From Adiantum capillus-veneris (lineage: Eukaryota; Streptophyta; Polypodiopsida; Polypodiales; Pteridaceae): a DNA stretch of 63,000 bases. The notes beneath the pieces are model-generated. The model was not told the DNA's origin, did not search any database, and was given only the letters and a program-made list of their open reading frames with translations. The position numbers and the translations under genes are program-made. The first letter of the stretch is position 1; every line of letters starts with the position of its first letter. Of the stretch, positions 20,064 through 29,936 are shown piece by piece. The stretch is taken from NCBI GenBank assembly GCA_014529385.2, contig CM043969.1, positions 24,166,446-24,229,445 of the forward strand. Reading direction: 5' to 3'.

Positions 20064-21543
20064 CTGTAAAAAATTAATCAAATTAACTAATTTTTCTATA
20101 AGGACAATAGAGCTCTTGAGAACTCTTGTGATTGGTCTCTGTATATCACTTCAATTCGTACTATGGAAGTCAAAATTTTGACTTTCAAATTTAGCTTTAC
20201 CAAATCAAAGGTCTAACCTGCAACCTGTGAACTCAGTGTATCTGTACCAATTTTGATCCGATTGAACCCAAAATTGCCCTATGGCCTTATTTTATGCTGG
20301 TCTAACACTGTATAAGCCTAAAAGTCAAAATTGAAGTCTCTGGATAACATAAGTAAATAATCATGATTATTTACTTTTGTCAAGTTTTTGCTCTTTTTTG
20401 ATAGGTTTGGTAAGTATACAACTTTTTAAAGCCCTTGGAAAAGTTTCAACAAGTTTGGACAAAATTTGATCAAGGTTACCCACTGTTCCGTGTTTGCAGA
20501 CTCTGATTTCGAAAATCTGGCTTAAGTCTCACTTTTGTGGTCCAAATTTCACCAAAATTGATTTGTGGGGTCTACTTGATGTTCTTGACCTTAAGGTATA
20601 CTCAAATTTGTAAAATCACCAAGTTTTGAAGCAGCGATTATTTACTCCTGACAATTTTTGCCCCAACTTTGACACAGATCTGTTAAGCACCTTAAGTTAA
20701 GGTCACTAGCCAATTTTCATCAAGTTTGGACAATTTTTTATCAAATGATCATCAATTATCAGTCCGTAGAGACTAACTTTGCAATTTTAGTCACAATTTT
20801 CAATCCATTGATCCAAATATTACCAAATTCGGCTTGTGGGCTTATTACAACATGATAAAGCTAGTGGTATGCCAACTTGGTAAAAAAAGGTTCAAAAACA
20901 GGGTAGATGTAAATAATCGCGATTATTTACTTTGCCAAAATTTTACAAGTTTTTGGTCAACTAAGCATGTACACATGTTTATCACATAAATATAAGCCTA
21001 TGGATCATTTTTCAACAAGTTTGGACAAATTTTCCCCAATTTATCCTCAAGATTCAAAAAGTCAGTACAAACTTTAGTTTTACCCAGTGTTTTGCCAATT
21101 TAGTGATCCAAATCTTTTGGGCCTTTACAAAAGTTGTTTGTACACATGCAATGAGTCAATGGTATGAACCTTGGCCAATTTAGAGCAAAAAGTTAATAAT
21201 CACGATTATTAATTTGAGGCTTGAAACGAACACTTTTTTGCAATTTTCTCAAAGACAATCTTTTTATGATGTTTTTTAAGCTTATAAATCAAGTCAAAAC
21301 TTAATTTGGCCTAAAATGTCAAGAAAAAGTAAATAATCTGAGTTTTGGTCAACTTCTTGAAATTTTTACCTCGAAGTGTCTTTGAGCTTACCCACTGGTT
21401 CAGACAACTCTTAGGCTTACTGTCTAGTCGGATTGAGTGAATTCGAGTCTTTTCAAGCTATTTCTAGCCATAGACCTGAAATTTTGTAACTTGATTCCTT
21501 CAGAGAGAGCAATGTTTTGAAATCCACCTCGGATCCTACTTAC
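20064..21543 (-). other. Predicted intron in the GyE leader
   Basis: On the minus strand GTAAGT at 21543-21538 is a consensus donor. TTTTTTACAG|GAA, ending at 20064, is a strong acceptor with a pyrimidine tract. The whole palindromic array 2 lies inside. A further donor-like CCAAG|GTGAGT sits at 19984-19974. This is inferred from motifs only. Confidence 0.4.
20353..21338. repeat. Palindromic repeat array 2 (period ~280 bp)
   Basis: Palindromic cores lie at 20353-20374 (perfect), 20635-20645 (half only), 20909-20930 (perfect), 21192-21213 (variant GTTAATAATC) and 21329-21338 (half only). Centres are 271, 285 and 283 bp apart, then 137 bp. Unit flanks share phrases such as CAAGTTTGGACAA (20451, 20733, 21019) and GTGGGCTTATTACAACATG. 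These are diverged tandem units with a strongly conserved palindromic core. Confidence 0.82.
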
Positions 21544-21871
21544 GCTACTCCTAGTTTCTCATGCAATGGGGTTGTGGAAAGTATCCACAAACACTCGTTT
21601 CCTTGTGTTTTTAATGTTTTTCAGAGTCTTGATCTTAAGACTTGTCTCGTCTACCAATCATTCTCCAATTCCTAATCTAAATCTTCAATCCTACAGTCCT
21701 AAAGGCACTTAGCAAGTACGATTACTTCCAAGCTACCTCTACACAGCAAAAGACGACACTCTTAAGCTATGCGGTTTCTAAAAGAGAGAGTTTTACTCTA
21801 GGTGAACCTAGAGGAAGTTAATAGACAATTACACAAGATGCTCATGTCTTCTCTAGTTTAGGTCTATTTGG

Positions 21872-21891
21872 TCCCCGATAACGGCGCCAAA
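21872..21891 (-). other. GyE primer-binding site
   Basis: On the minus strand, directly after the LTR, TGGCGCCGTTATCGGGGAC resembles the tRNA primer sites of plant Athila/Tat gypsy elements, usually assigned to tRNA-Asp. It fixes the LTR end and the element's orientation. Confidence 0.8.
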
Positions 21892-22813
21892 TGTGGGACG
21901 CATGTCTAACCTCACCATCCTATCTTATTGCAGTATTACCGAGAACCACGATTAATTTTTCAAACCATGGGACGAAGCTGACTCGATTAGTGCATAGAGG
22001 CTACAAGAGGTTGTCAATCTCTCGAAAAACAACTAACAACTCGCATCTAACTCAAGCTACACTCAAGTGACTGAAATCACCAAAAGCCAATCGCTCATCG
22101 AAAAGCAAATCACATCCGTTACAACATCAAATTACATCCAAACGTAACAAAACTTCTAGGACAAGTTTATAAGACCTAAGCACACGTGCCTATGGCCTCA
22201 AACCTCACTTTAGGTCAAGTTCCAAAATCACGATTATTAACAGCAGTAGATTTTTGACCTAGTCGTTTTCGACCCAAAATGCATCTAAATTCTTAGCAAT
22301 GATGCCCCAGTACCCCGCCTATGCTTAGTTTTTGATTTAAAAGTGTAAATTCCTAGTTATGATAAAATTAGGCCGCGGGTCGGCGACGCCAAAAGCTACA
22401 AAATACTGTGAATGGATTACGTCAATGTATAGAGCTCTTACCTACGGTTGCAATGCAACAAACACAATCTCAATGTGACAACCAGGGAGGGAGTAGGAAG
22501 CGCGAGAAGTAGAGAAGTGAGCGGCGTTAGCTCACGCTGTGTATTTCTTATCCAAAAACTTGTAAAAAACTTACAAAAATTGGCTTTTATACCTTAGCCA
22601 AGGTTTTTGAGTGGTCAAAACTAATAATCTGGAGTTCTACCAAAGCTGAAAATTGATTGGTTGATACAATCTGGAAGCTTGTAGCCCCGGCTCATTAATT
22701 ATAAAGTTTTTACCAAGAATATAGGAGTTACAATATTCCCAATTTATCAAAATAATAATTGTTTTACAAGGAGAACTCCGAAAAATGGTGTCCGCGTTAG
22801 CTTGTTGCTAACA
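21892..22813 (-). repeat. GyE 5' LTR (922 bp)
   Basis: Read on the minus strand it starts TGTTAGCAACAAGC (22813) and ends GCGTCCCACA (21892), followed by the PBS. A half palindrome of the repeat family lies near 22231. The right flank TGCCA (22814-22818) belongs to GyD gag sequence, showing that GyE inserted there. No matching 3' LTR is seen in the window, because GyE is truncated at 5342. Confidence 0.88.
22584..22591 (-). promoter_or_regulatory. TATA box of the GyE LTR
   Basis: TATAAAAG on the minus strand lies about 225 bp into the LTR, at the usual place for the retrotransposon promoter. Confidence 0.55.
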
Positions 22814-24222
22814 TGCCATGTGGTGGCCCAAAGTTCATATGTGTGGCCCTAGGCATAGCAAACGTCGGATGTGACATGCTAATGCTAGCCGGTATGGTTC
22901 CATGGAAATAAGAACTTGGGTGTTGTGCTTGGGGAGTATAGGTTGTTGAAACAATGGGAGGGGTAGGGCTACATGAGTACGAGGACCCATGGGTGTATAC
23001 GATTGGTACACACTTGTAGGTACTATTGCAGGCATTGAGCTACCATGTAGGGGTGCTTTACTAACAAATGAGGTCCATGGCGTGTTTCTCGACATGCCCA
23101 TCATTGGGGTAGGCATGGTAGCCGTGGTGTCATCAAGGGAAATATGAGCTAGACTTGGAAAGGTAAAGCTATCACTTGTGGGCTCAGATTGCACTGAGAC
23201 CCCTGGCGAAACAATATATGGGGGATCCATCGAACTTACCAAGAGAGTCTCCATTTGCGATAAGGTCGGTTGTTTAGCCTTCCCTGTATGCAAGAATCTC
23301 ATGAGACCCATTGAAGGCATGTTGATCCCCTTGTTCTGTCTCTCTAACTCAATGACCCTATGGATGAACTCACAAACTCTTTGTTGTTGATCCTCCATAC
23401 TAGTAGCACCCGTTGTGGATTGTAGGACATCTAACCAACCCACGTGATAGGTGTGACCTATGTATAGGTCGGTTAGAGTTTCCATTTTCAGTTCGTATTC
23501 CCAGTTCTCATTTAAGAACGCTCCATCCAGGATTGAGGTGGTAGGGGTGTCCTTTGAACTAGATGCATGTTGCTTTCTAGGGGTTGGCCCTTAGCGGTTG
23601 CTAAGTCAGGAGCACTCGATTACTCTCTTAGCAAGGATATTGACATAGGGGCTTTCTCTTTTAAGTCTCTTCGTTGCTCCGACTTGCGTAAGCTCTCAAT
23701 TTCCTTTTCCCTAGCCGCAATGATATATCGCTCAACCTCTTGCACGTCGGCAAGGCTTCTACCATTGGGTAATATGACCTCGGAGAGGAATAGCTCTGAA
23801 GAGTCAGGAGGTGCAGTGAATAAAGTATTCACGTGCACATTCTCTAAGGGCATAGGTTCTACGTTGGTCATGAATGGAGAATTTACTTCCCCACTCCCCT
23901 CATTTACATCATTCACTCTATGTTCGGAGCAAGTGGCTCTACTAAAGGTTTCCTTCAAGCGGCTAAGCACTCTCGGTCCGGACCGCGGGCCCATGGCATG
24001 CATGTCTTGGCTTAAGCTATCAAGATTAGGCATTGGGAAACCCTCCATGACGTCGTAGTCAGAGGAAGAGTCACTAGCCGCTATGTTTGGGTCCTGGTTT
24101 GTACTACCTTGGGTCCCCACTGAGGGCGCGGAACCTAAGGTAGGTGGATATTGAGAACTCACGTAAGTCGAAATTCTCTCTAGTTGCTTTGTCTCTAGCA
24201 CACATCCAGAGCACAGATGCAT
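22814..24222 (-). pseudogene. GyD copy C: gag N-terminal part, cut by GyE
   Basis: A minus-strand coding region (MHLCSGCVLETKQLERIST ...; later EDQQQRVCEFIHRVIELERQN). It matches element D gag (35500-36930) with the same order: Ser/Asp-rich N-terminus, DYDVMEGFPMPNLDS, GPRVLSRLKETFSRAT, the EREIESLRK helix, then a Pro/Thr-rich part. Frameshifts lie near 23620 and 23490. It ends at 22814, exactly where the GyE LTR begins, so the capsid proper is missing here. Confidence 0.82.
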
Positions 24223-24951
24223 ATGCCTTTGGCACCCTACAGTGTCGGCGAATAATCTCGAAGGTTAACCGCTTATTTTTTTAGGCGTCCGGTTTCACTT
24301 GGCTTTTTATGTTTTTTAATAAATTTTAATGTTTTTTAACGATAGGTTTTTTGATTAAAGTGTATGATAGCTCAAAACGAGCGTATCACTCAGAGGGTCG
24401 TGGTGTGCTTTACAACACAATGTTCGGTCACCTGAAGCTCCGTTGGTCCTCAAAAAGGTCAATTTTTAGCTACGTATGAAGCTAAAATATGTAATTTTAA
24501 AGGGCATCCGAGGCCTGAGCCTGAGCGTGAGCTTGGGCTTGGGTATATTCCCGATCCCGATCCTACCTTTAATTTTTTTTTAATTTTTAAAATTTTTAAT
24601 TTTTAATTTTTTGGATAAGGTCGCCACGGCCTACGTGCGAGCACACACACACTCTCCCTACCTACTTACAACTAATATACCTACTGTTACACACTAAGAC
24701 ACTTCATTAGCTCTAACAAATCTACTTCCTACTTACTGTACTTTACATTACACAGAACTAAAAACCTTAATCCTAACACCTCATCACAGAGAAAACACAG
24801 TACCTTTCAAAACTTCATTAACAAAGAAATACACAGTAGCAAAACAAAATCCTTCTTCTCAACACACACACTTTCCTTCCCTACCTTTCCTACAATTGAA
24901 ATTGCACCACAAAGAAGCACAGAGTGCCATTCAAGCTTAGTGTATGGCATT
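24223..24951 (-). other. GyD copy C leader
   Basis: Non-coding leader between PBS and gag. It includes a degenerate GAGCCTGAGC/GGGCTTGGG repeat near 24520 and a T-rich run near 24570. It is homologous in outline to 36931-37786 of element D. No gene seen. Confidence 0.6.
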
Positions 24952-24952
24952 C

Positions 24953-24972
24953 CCTGGCAACGATGCCAAAAA
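24953..24972 (-). other. GyD copy C primer-binding site
   Basis: On the minus strand TTTGGCATCGTTGCCAGGGA follows the LTR end GTGCACA. It is close to the Athila/Tat-type PBS. Confidence 0.75.
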
Positions 24973-25550
24973 TGTGCACGTATGTCGCACGTGTCAATGC
25001 AAGGAACTTGCCAATACATTGTGTGCGAGCCACAGATGGCTCCAAGCACGCAACTAGCCTAAACTAGTAAGCTCAAAGAAGATGATGGTGTGTCACTCAC
25101 CGCTCTACGCTTGTCGTCGTGGAGGATTCCTCGCCGCGAAGAAGAGGGAAATGTCGCTATGCCACGCTCAACTGCCTCGCCGCCGTCGTGCCACCGCAAT
25201 GCTCGATCGCACACACACACACACACTCTCTCTCTCTCACGTATACAAACACACACACAAGGAGATGAAGAAGAAGAAGATAGAGATGGAGCAAGAGAAC
25301 TCTTCAATTGCACAAATGAGAGAATGAGTGAAGTTTAGGTTTAGTTGACTTTTATATGAGCTCGCTCCATTCACACTTGGTCACCCATGCTTAGCCAACT
25401 AATCCCTTGAATGTTCGAGTTAGAGTGCACCTCTCATCGACGATCACTCTTACCCTTTTCCTATTGGACCGACAAGCCCGGTACCTGACTCTACCAAATA
25501 AATAATACGGCATCCGTCTTAGGTGATAGGAATGTGCGTGAGGGTTAACA
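24973..25550 (-). repeat. GyD copy C 5' LTR (578 bp)
   Basis: On the minus strand it runs TGTTAACCCTCACG ... CGTGCACA. It contains a TATA box (ATATAAAAG, 25349-25357) and a mixed CA/CT microsatellite (25207-25238) instead of the pure GA/CT run of the other copies. Confidence 0.9.
25207..25258. repeat. (CA)n(CT)n microsatellite in LTR
   Basis: CA repeats pass into CT repeats and, after a short gap, CA again. This is the homologous position of the GA/CT runs of the other GyD LTRs. Confidence 0.9.
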
Positions 25551-25629
25551 ATTGATTTCGTGTAGGGAACATTGTCTTTGTAATATGGATCTGCCTATGT
25601 ACTGGCTCTAGATCCCTTTGGGTCTCTTC
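25551..25629 (-). other. Misplaced GyD gag-protease fragment
   Basis: About 65 bp here (CTGGCTCTAGATCCCTTTGG, GTAGGGAACA) match the internal GyD region at 33400-33465 and, inverted, 43495-43560. It is joined directly to LTR sequence on both sides, so it marks a rearrangement, not a gene. Confidence 0.7.
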
Positions 25630-25734
25630 ACGATCACCTACACATCTATTGGAACAACAAGCCCGGTCCATGACTCTACCAAATAAATAATACGACATCC
25701 ATCATAGGTGATAGGGTGTCCGTGAGGGTTAACA
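25630..25734 (-). repeat. Element D 3' LTR, first ~105 bp only
   Basis: On the minus strand it starts TGTTAACCCTCACGG at 25734 and matches the start of the 37809-38380 LTR (TCTACCAAATAAATAATACG). It breaks off near 25630, where the misplaced internal fragment begins. The rest of the 3' LTR is missing. Confidence 0.75.
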
Positions 25735-25746
25735 TGTCCCCTTGCT
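25735..25746 (-). other. Element D polypurine tract
   Basis: On the minus strand AGCAAGGGGACA lies immediately before the TG of the 3' LTR fragment, the expected place for plus-strand priming. Confidence 0.6.
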
Positions 25747-27132
25747 GATGTATATTTTTTCCTTGGAAGCTATTGAGATGAAGCTCATTCGCCAAGGTGG
25801 AAGAGAATTTGAGATCAATGTCCTTAGCCTTCTTTAGTCACTGGCACAGTAATTGCATTCTCATATACATTTAAAAAGCATATGCAGTTGTACGCAGACA
25901 AATTGATTGGTAACAAAATATTAAACAATTTGTCAGCAATAAACATTAAACTTTAATATAATCATAAACAATTGTAAAGGTAAAAAACTAAAGCAAGTAT
26001 GGGGTTGTTAATTTAATGGTCAAAAGGAACTAGAGGTTAACTATTAATACCATGGGCAAGCTTCTCAATTTTCTCTGGTCAATTAAGTTGTTTCATCACA
26101 AGAGCCAAGTATTTCATGTCCGAGGGCTATGTCCAAGGGCTGACTAGAGGCTATAGCTAGAAGACGTTGTAGTTAAGCTACGATAGAAGGAATTTCTCAT
26201 GAAATCATCGCCTGATTTATTTCATTTTCTTTGACCCCCCAAAGTGGTTTCACATTGATTCAATTTTGATGTGTGTGCTTATTTTGTATGCCTTGGGGTA
26301 TTTTGCTTTTCAAGGAAAAGCGCCCACACTGGGAACCTCTAGGGCTCTAGTACCATGGGTGATACATAAGAGTGAAGTACCAAATCAAGCTGGGATTTCT
26401 CTTCCAGCTTAAGATTTTACATTGTGGCACTTTTGATTTTTTTGTTTGTTCATTTTTAGCATTTTATTTGTAACTTTGGGGGGTCATATAACACTGTTAC
26501 CCTCCCCAGGCTCATCACACTAATAAACTTCATTTACAATACTTAAGTTAAAGGTCAATAGGGACTAAGCCCATTAGAAAGCCTTAGTACATTGCACACA
26601 ATGCTGCCTAAATCGGATTAAGAACCTAAAGTAGCCATTGATTATTAGGAAGGCATTCCCCATGGTTTTAAGAGAAAATCTCTAACTCCTAACTTGGTCA
26701 AAATAGCTTAGTCAGACTGCTTGATTCTGAAACCTAGACAAGGGATTATGACAAAAAATTATATAGAATTTAATGTTTAATCTAAGCAAATGTGTGGAAT
26801 ATTTTGCTACCAATCACAATTAAAGCAGACAAACATGGATTGCAAAAAAGACAAGGGGCAATACTAATGGACAAGAAACACTTGTTTGTGTTGATGATTG
26901 CGCTTGATTCAAAGAGTGAACGAGAGAAAGACTCCATGAGATTCAAAGTCCTAACATCCTGTACACACCAGAAAACACAAAGAATATCTCTAGGAGGCAC
27001 ATCAGTGGGAAGAGGCACCAATCTTTATTGAACACAATCAAACAACATAAGGAACCGTAACCTAATTATTTGCACTCCCGCGGGAGAGTTAAGGGAATAG
27101 GATATTGTAGAGGTTGGGGGGGAACCCTAAGG
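25747..27132 (-). other. Element D 3' untranslated region
   Basis: About 1.4 kb with no convincing ORF. The two 79-codon ORFs near 26790-27030 are complementary shadows with no support. It lies between the accessory ORF and the polypurine tract, so it is best read as 3' UTR. Confidence 0.5.
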
Positions 27133-27516
27133 CTAAACCCCTATCCTCGTCACCCTCATCAAGAAAAACGAAGTCATCATCCGTGAGACCATATGTGCCA
27201 TCGTGTAATCATGTAACTCTTTTCCATCATTAGAGGCACAAATGTTCACTAAGAACTTCACTAGACACCTATAGTCATCTTGGTAAAGAGGGTTGTCTTG
27301 TGCAATCGGGGTGACATCCTCTACTAAGTATGAATCAGTTGTGGTCAAGAGACGTATCAACCATTATAATTCCTCAAAATTCCTCTCACACGCTAGCGTA
27401 TCTACCAAATCCCATTCACATGTAAGCACCGGATAGACTATGTGAAACACTTGTGCAAAGTAAAGAGGGTACCTCTCACCCAAGGTAGGAGTGGATGACT
27501 CTATCGTACTAGCCAT
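27133..27516 (-). pseudogene. Element D: small accessory ORF, unknown
   Basis: A minus-strand frame from ATG (27516-27514) to TAG at 27133, with one in-frame TAA at 27364-27366, giving about 127 codons. It reads MASTIESSTPTLGERYPLYF ... CEWDLVDTLACERNFEEL then WLIRLLTTTDSYLVEDVTP ... LVKFLVNICAS. No known domain is recognised. It contains several aromatic/hydrophobic helices but no clear signal peptide. The first part is conserved in copy B (2034-2151), in the same place after the second protease. Role unknown; an env-like position is suggested only by its 3' location. Confidence 0.5.
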
Positions 27517-28019
27517 ATTTGTACACACAGATAGATAATGGTTAGAGTACAAATATCATAAGGGTCGTGTCCTTGTGCATAATGTGTTTTTATGATTTTG
27601 GGTCATGTACTAGAACTTGTAGGTTTATAGATTTTTGTTTGGTGGCTCTTGCTCTTTTACTTTCTTATTTTTGTTTTTTGTGAGTATCAGGATTTATATA
27701 TACATTCCCTAAGATTGAGAGATTAAAAGGTCAGGGAGGAAGGTTGAGAGGGAAGCAAGTGAATGATGGATGTCAGCAAAGACTCCCCCCTTCCTTGGGT
27801 AGATCATACCTTTTGGAACGATGTTGTCACCCTTTGAAACCAATTGTTTCAAGTTGTTTTGGGTGAAGGCTTTAACTAATAGTTTTTGACCGCCCTATGC
27901 GTTTCATCTAAATGCAAGGGTGGTAAGGTACTCTCCCATGATTTTATTTGCAACGTTGTTGTAGGTGGAAAACTTACAATGAGAGGTGCAACTTCTTTTT
28001 TGTTTGTATGGCTATGCAC
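27517..28019 (-). other. Element D: spacer between protease 2 tail and accessory ORF
   Basis: Conserved with 2152-2638 of copy B at the DNA level but without a frame kept in both copies. No gene called. Confidence 0.45.
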
Positions 28020-28780
28020 AATGGTAGGTGGAGGTTGTATCGAAGCTTCTATTTTCGTATATGAACTACATGAAGATCAAGAAGCTTCATTTGACTTCCA
28101 TGTTCCTGAGCTAGGTGAAACAAATCGTTCTTTCTTCGGTACCCAAACTAACTCTGGAGCGAGTGTGTAGCATTATGTGATTTTTTCCTATCCGTGATCG
28201 TCAAGTTGTTTTGGAACAAGCTTTATTTCAACTACAACAGTTAAAGCTCTAGAGAGTTGGGCTATGGGGACATATGGTTCAACCTCTTGGACATGCAATG
28301 TTTTGGGTTTTATTTCCATAAGAGGCAATATCTCATGGACTATGGTACAGCTAAGCGTTGATTTCTATGTTGTAACACCCACATTCCCCCAATCTATAGT
28401 GAATTTGGTGGCTATCATCCATGGGCATCCTAGATTTACATTACCCTCCATAGTTCCAGCAGGCATGACCAAAAAGTTTTGAGCTACAACCCCGTTGTCA
28501 TAACTGACAGAAGTGTGCCAGATTCCAAAAACCATGGTTTTTTTCTTGTTGACACCCTTGACTTGGATAATACTCTCAGATAGAGACGGCTTCCCTAACT
28601 GACACCACATCCCATATAATAGAAGATTATACTTAGCACTTTTCCATAGATGATATTTAGCTCAATAAGGTATCGTAGAGGTGTGTCAGAGTCCAACCAA
28701 TCATCCTCTGTTTCAACGTGGAATGCATGTGTAACTCCCCGATTGGCCTCTCGTTGGTGTCTTATACATTGTTGTCTCCC
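28020..28780 (-). pseudogene. Element D: second retropepsin-like domain and tail
   Basis: Minus strand, after integrase: TEDDWLDSDTPLRYLIELN, then a 25-bp deletion relative to copy B that removes ALLDTGA. WCQLGKPSLSESIIQVKGVN follows, then VVAQNFLVMPAGTMEGNVNLG, PWMIATKFTIDWG, and a tail (28360-28030) with PLMEIKPKTLHVQEVEPYV. The order matches copy B, but the catalytic loop is lost, so this protease is dead. The tail is longer than in B, where it is partly deleted. Confidence 0.7.
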
Positions 28781-29936
28781 CTTAGCCTCAACTTCAGCTT
28801 GTATCTTCTTCAACTCGGCTTGTGCCTTGGCTGCCTTTTTTTGATGGATGGCACATAGCTCCTCTTGGCTTAAAGGATCATAGTATCTTTTAAATTTGCT
28901 CCCATTGAGAAATCCAATGGTTTCAACTCCATCAAGAGTCTCCACACAAATGGTACCTTGGGGGATGATGTCACATACTCTATATGGTCCTTTTTCCGCA
29001 TATTTCAACTTTTTATTCTTGTTACGCACTCCATACATAAGGACTTTATCACCAACATTGATATCTTTGTCCTTTAGATAACGGTCAAACCATTTCTTTC
29101 TCCTATCTTTCTCCACAAAGTGCATTTTGCACAACAAATTTCCTTTCTTCATCTAGCCTCTCAAGGATATATAAATGCTCAACTAAAGGGTTACTGTCCC
29201 AACCTTCTTGTGACGTTACGTGTAGACTAGGAATTACTAACTCCCATGGCATAACTGCTTCTTGGCCATATACCATTTTGAATGGTGTGCAATTAATAGC
29301 CACTTTGTAAGAAGTACAATAAGCCCATAGAGATGAAGTCAGCTTCAAATCCCAATCTGTGCGACGAGCTTCCATCGTTTTGGTCAAGATAGAGATTAAG
29401 GTCTTGTTGGTACTCTCAGCTTAGCCAGCTGCTTGTGGATAATAAGGTGTGGACTTATGGTGACCTATCATGAAGTTGGTAGTGAGTTATTTTATCATTC
29501 CATTTATAAAATGAGTGCCATTGTCACTCACAATCTCAAAGGGACAACCAAATCTTATAATAATGTTCTCAAAGATAAACTTGGCAGTTAACCTTGCATC
29601 AGCCTTAAGTGTCGCCCTGGCTTCCGTCCACTTTGTCATATAGTCAGTGGCAATGATAATATATCGAGATGGAGTGCTATGAGCTGTTGAACTAATTGGG
29701 CCTACAAAGTCTAAACCCCATTTTTCAAATGGTTGAGTCACTTTAAAAGGATGTAGGGGCATCTTATCCTTTTGTTGTGTGATCTTGTAATGTTGGCATT
29801 CATCACATCCTTTTGCAAAAAGTGATACATCCTTGAATAAGGTAGGCCACTAATAGCCTGATTGTAACACCTTCCTAGCAGTTAGTTCCCCTAAGAAATG
29901 TCCTCCGGCTATATCCATGTGGGCTTCTTGTAGTAT
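28781..29936 (-). pseudogene. Element D: integrase
   Basis: A gypsy integrase in pieces on the minus strand. The H2C2 module (EAHMDIAGGHF ... CDECQHYK) has TGG changed to TAG at 29850-29852. The core follows with Asp in GLDFVGPISS and Asp in VSDNGTHFINGM, then Gln to stop within the GQAES helix near 29423. The C-terminal domain reads LTSSLWAYCTSYKVAINCTP ... KWFDRYLKDKDINVGDKVL ... EKGPYRVCDI. A one-base shift lies near 29110. It is not functional. Confidence 0.88.

Larger units (their letters stand above)
19947..21870 (-). other. GyE 5' leader, non-coding
   Basis: About 1.9 kb between PBS and gag with no substantial ORF on either strand. It is AT-rich and dominated by the ~285-bp palindromic repeat array. 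Splice-like motifs are present (see the predicted intron). Confidence 0.7.

Noticed and set aside
26782-27031. Two 79-codon ORFs on opposite strands in the element D 3' region
   Set aside because: They are complementary shadows, low in complexity, with no counterpart in copy B.
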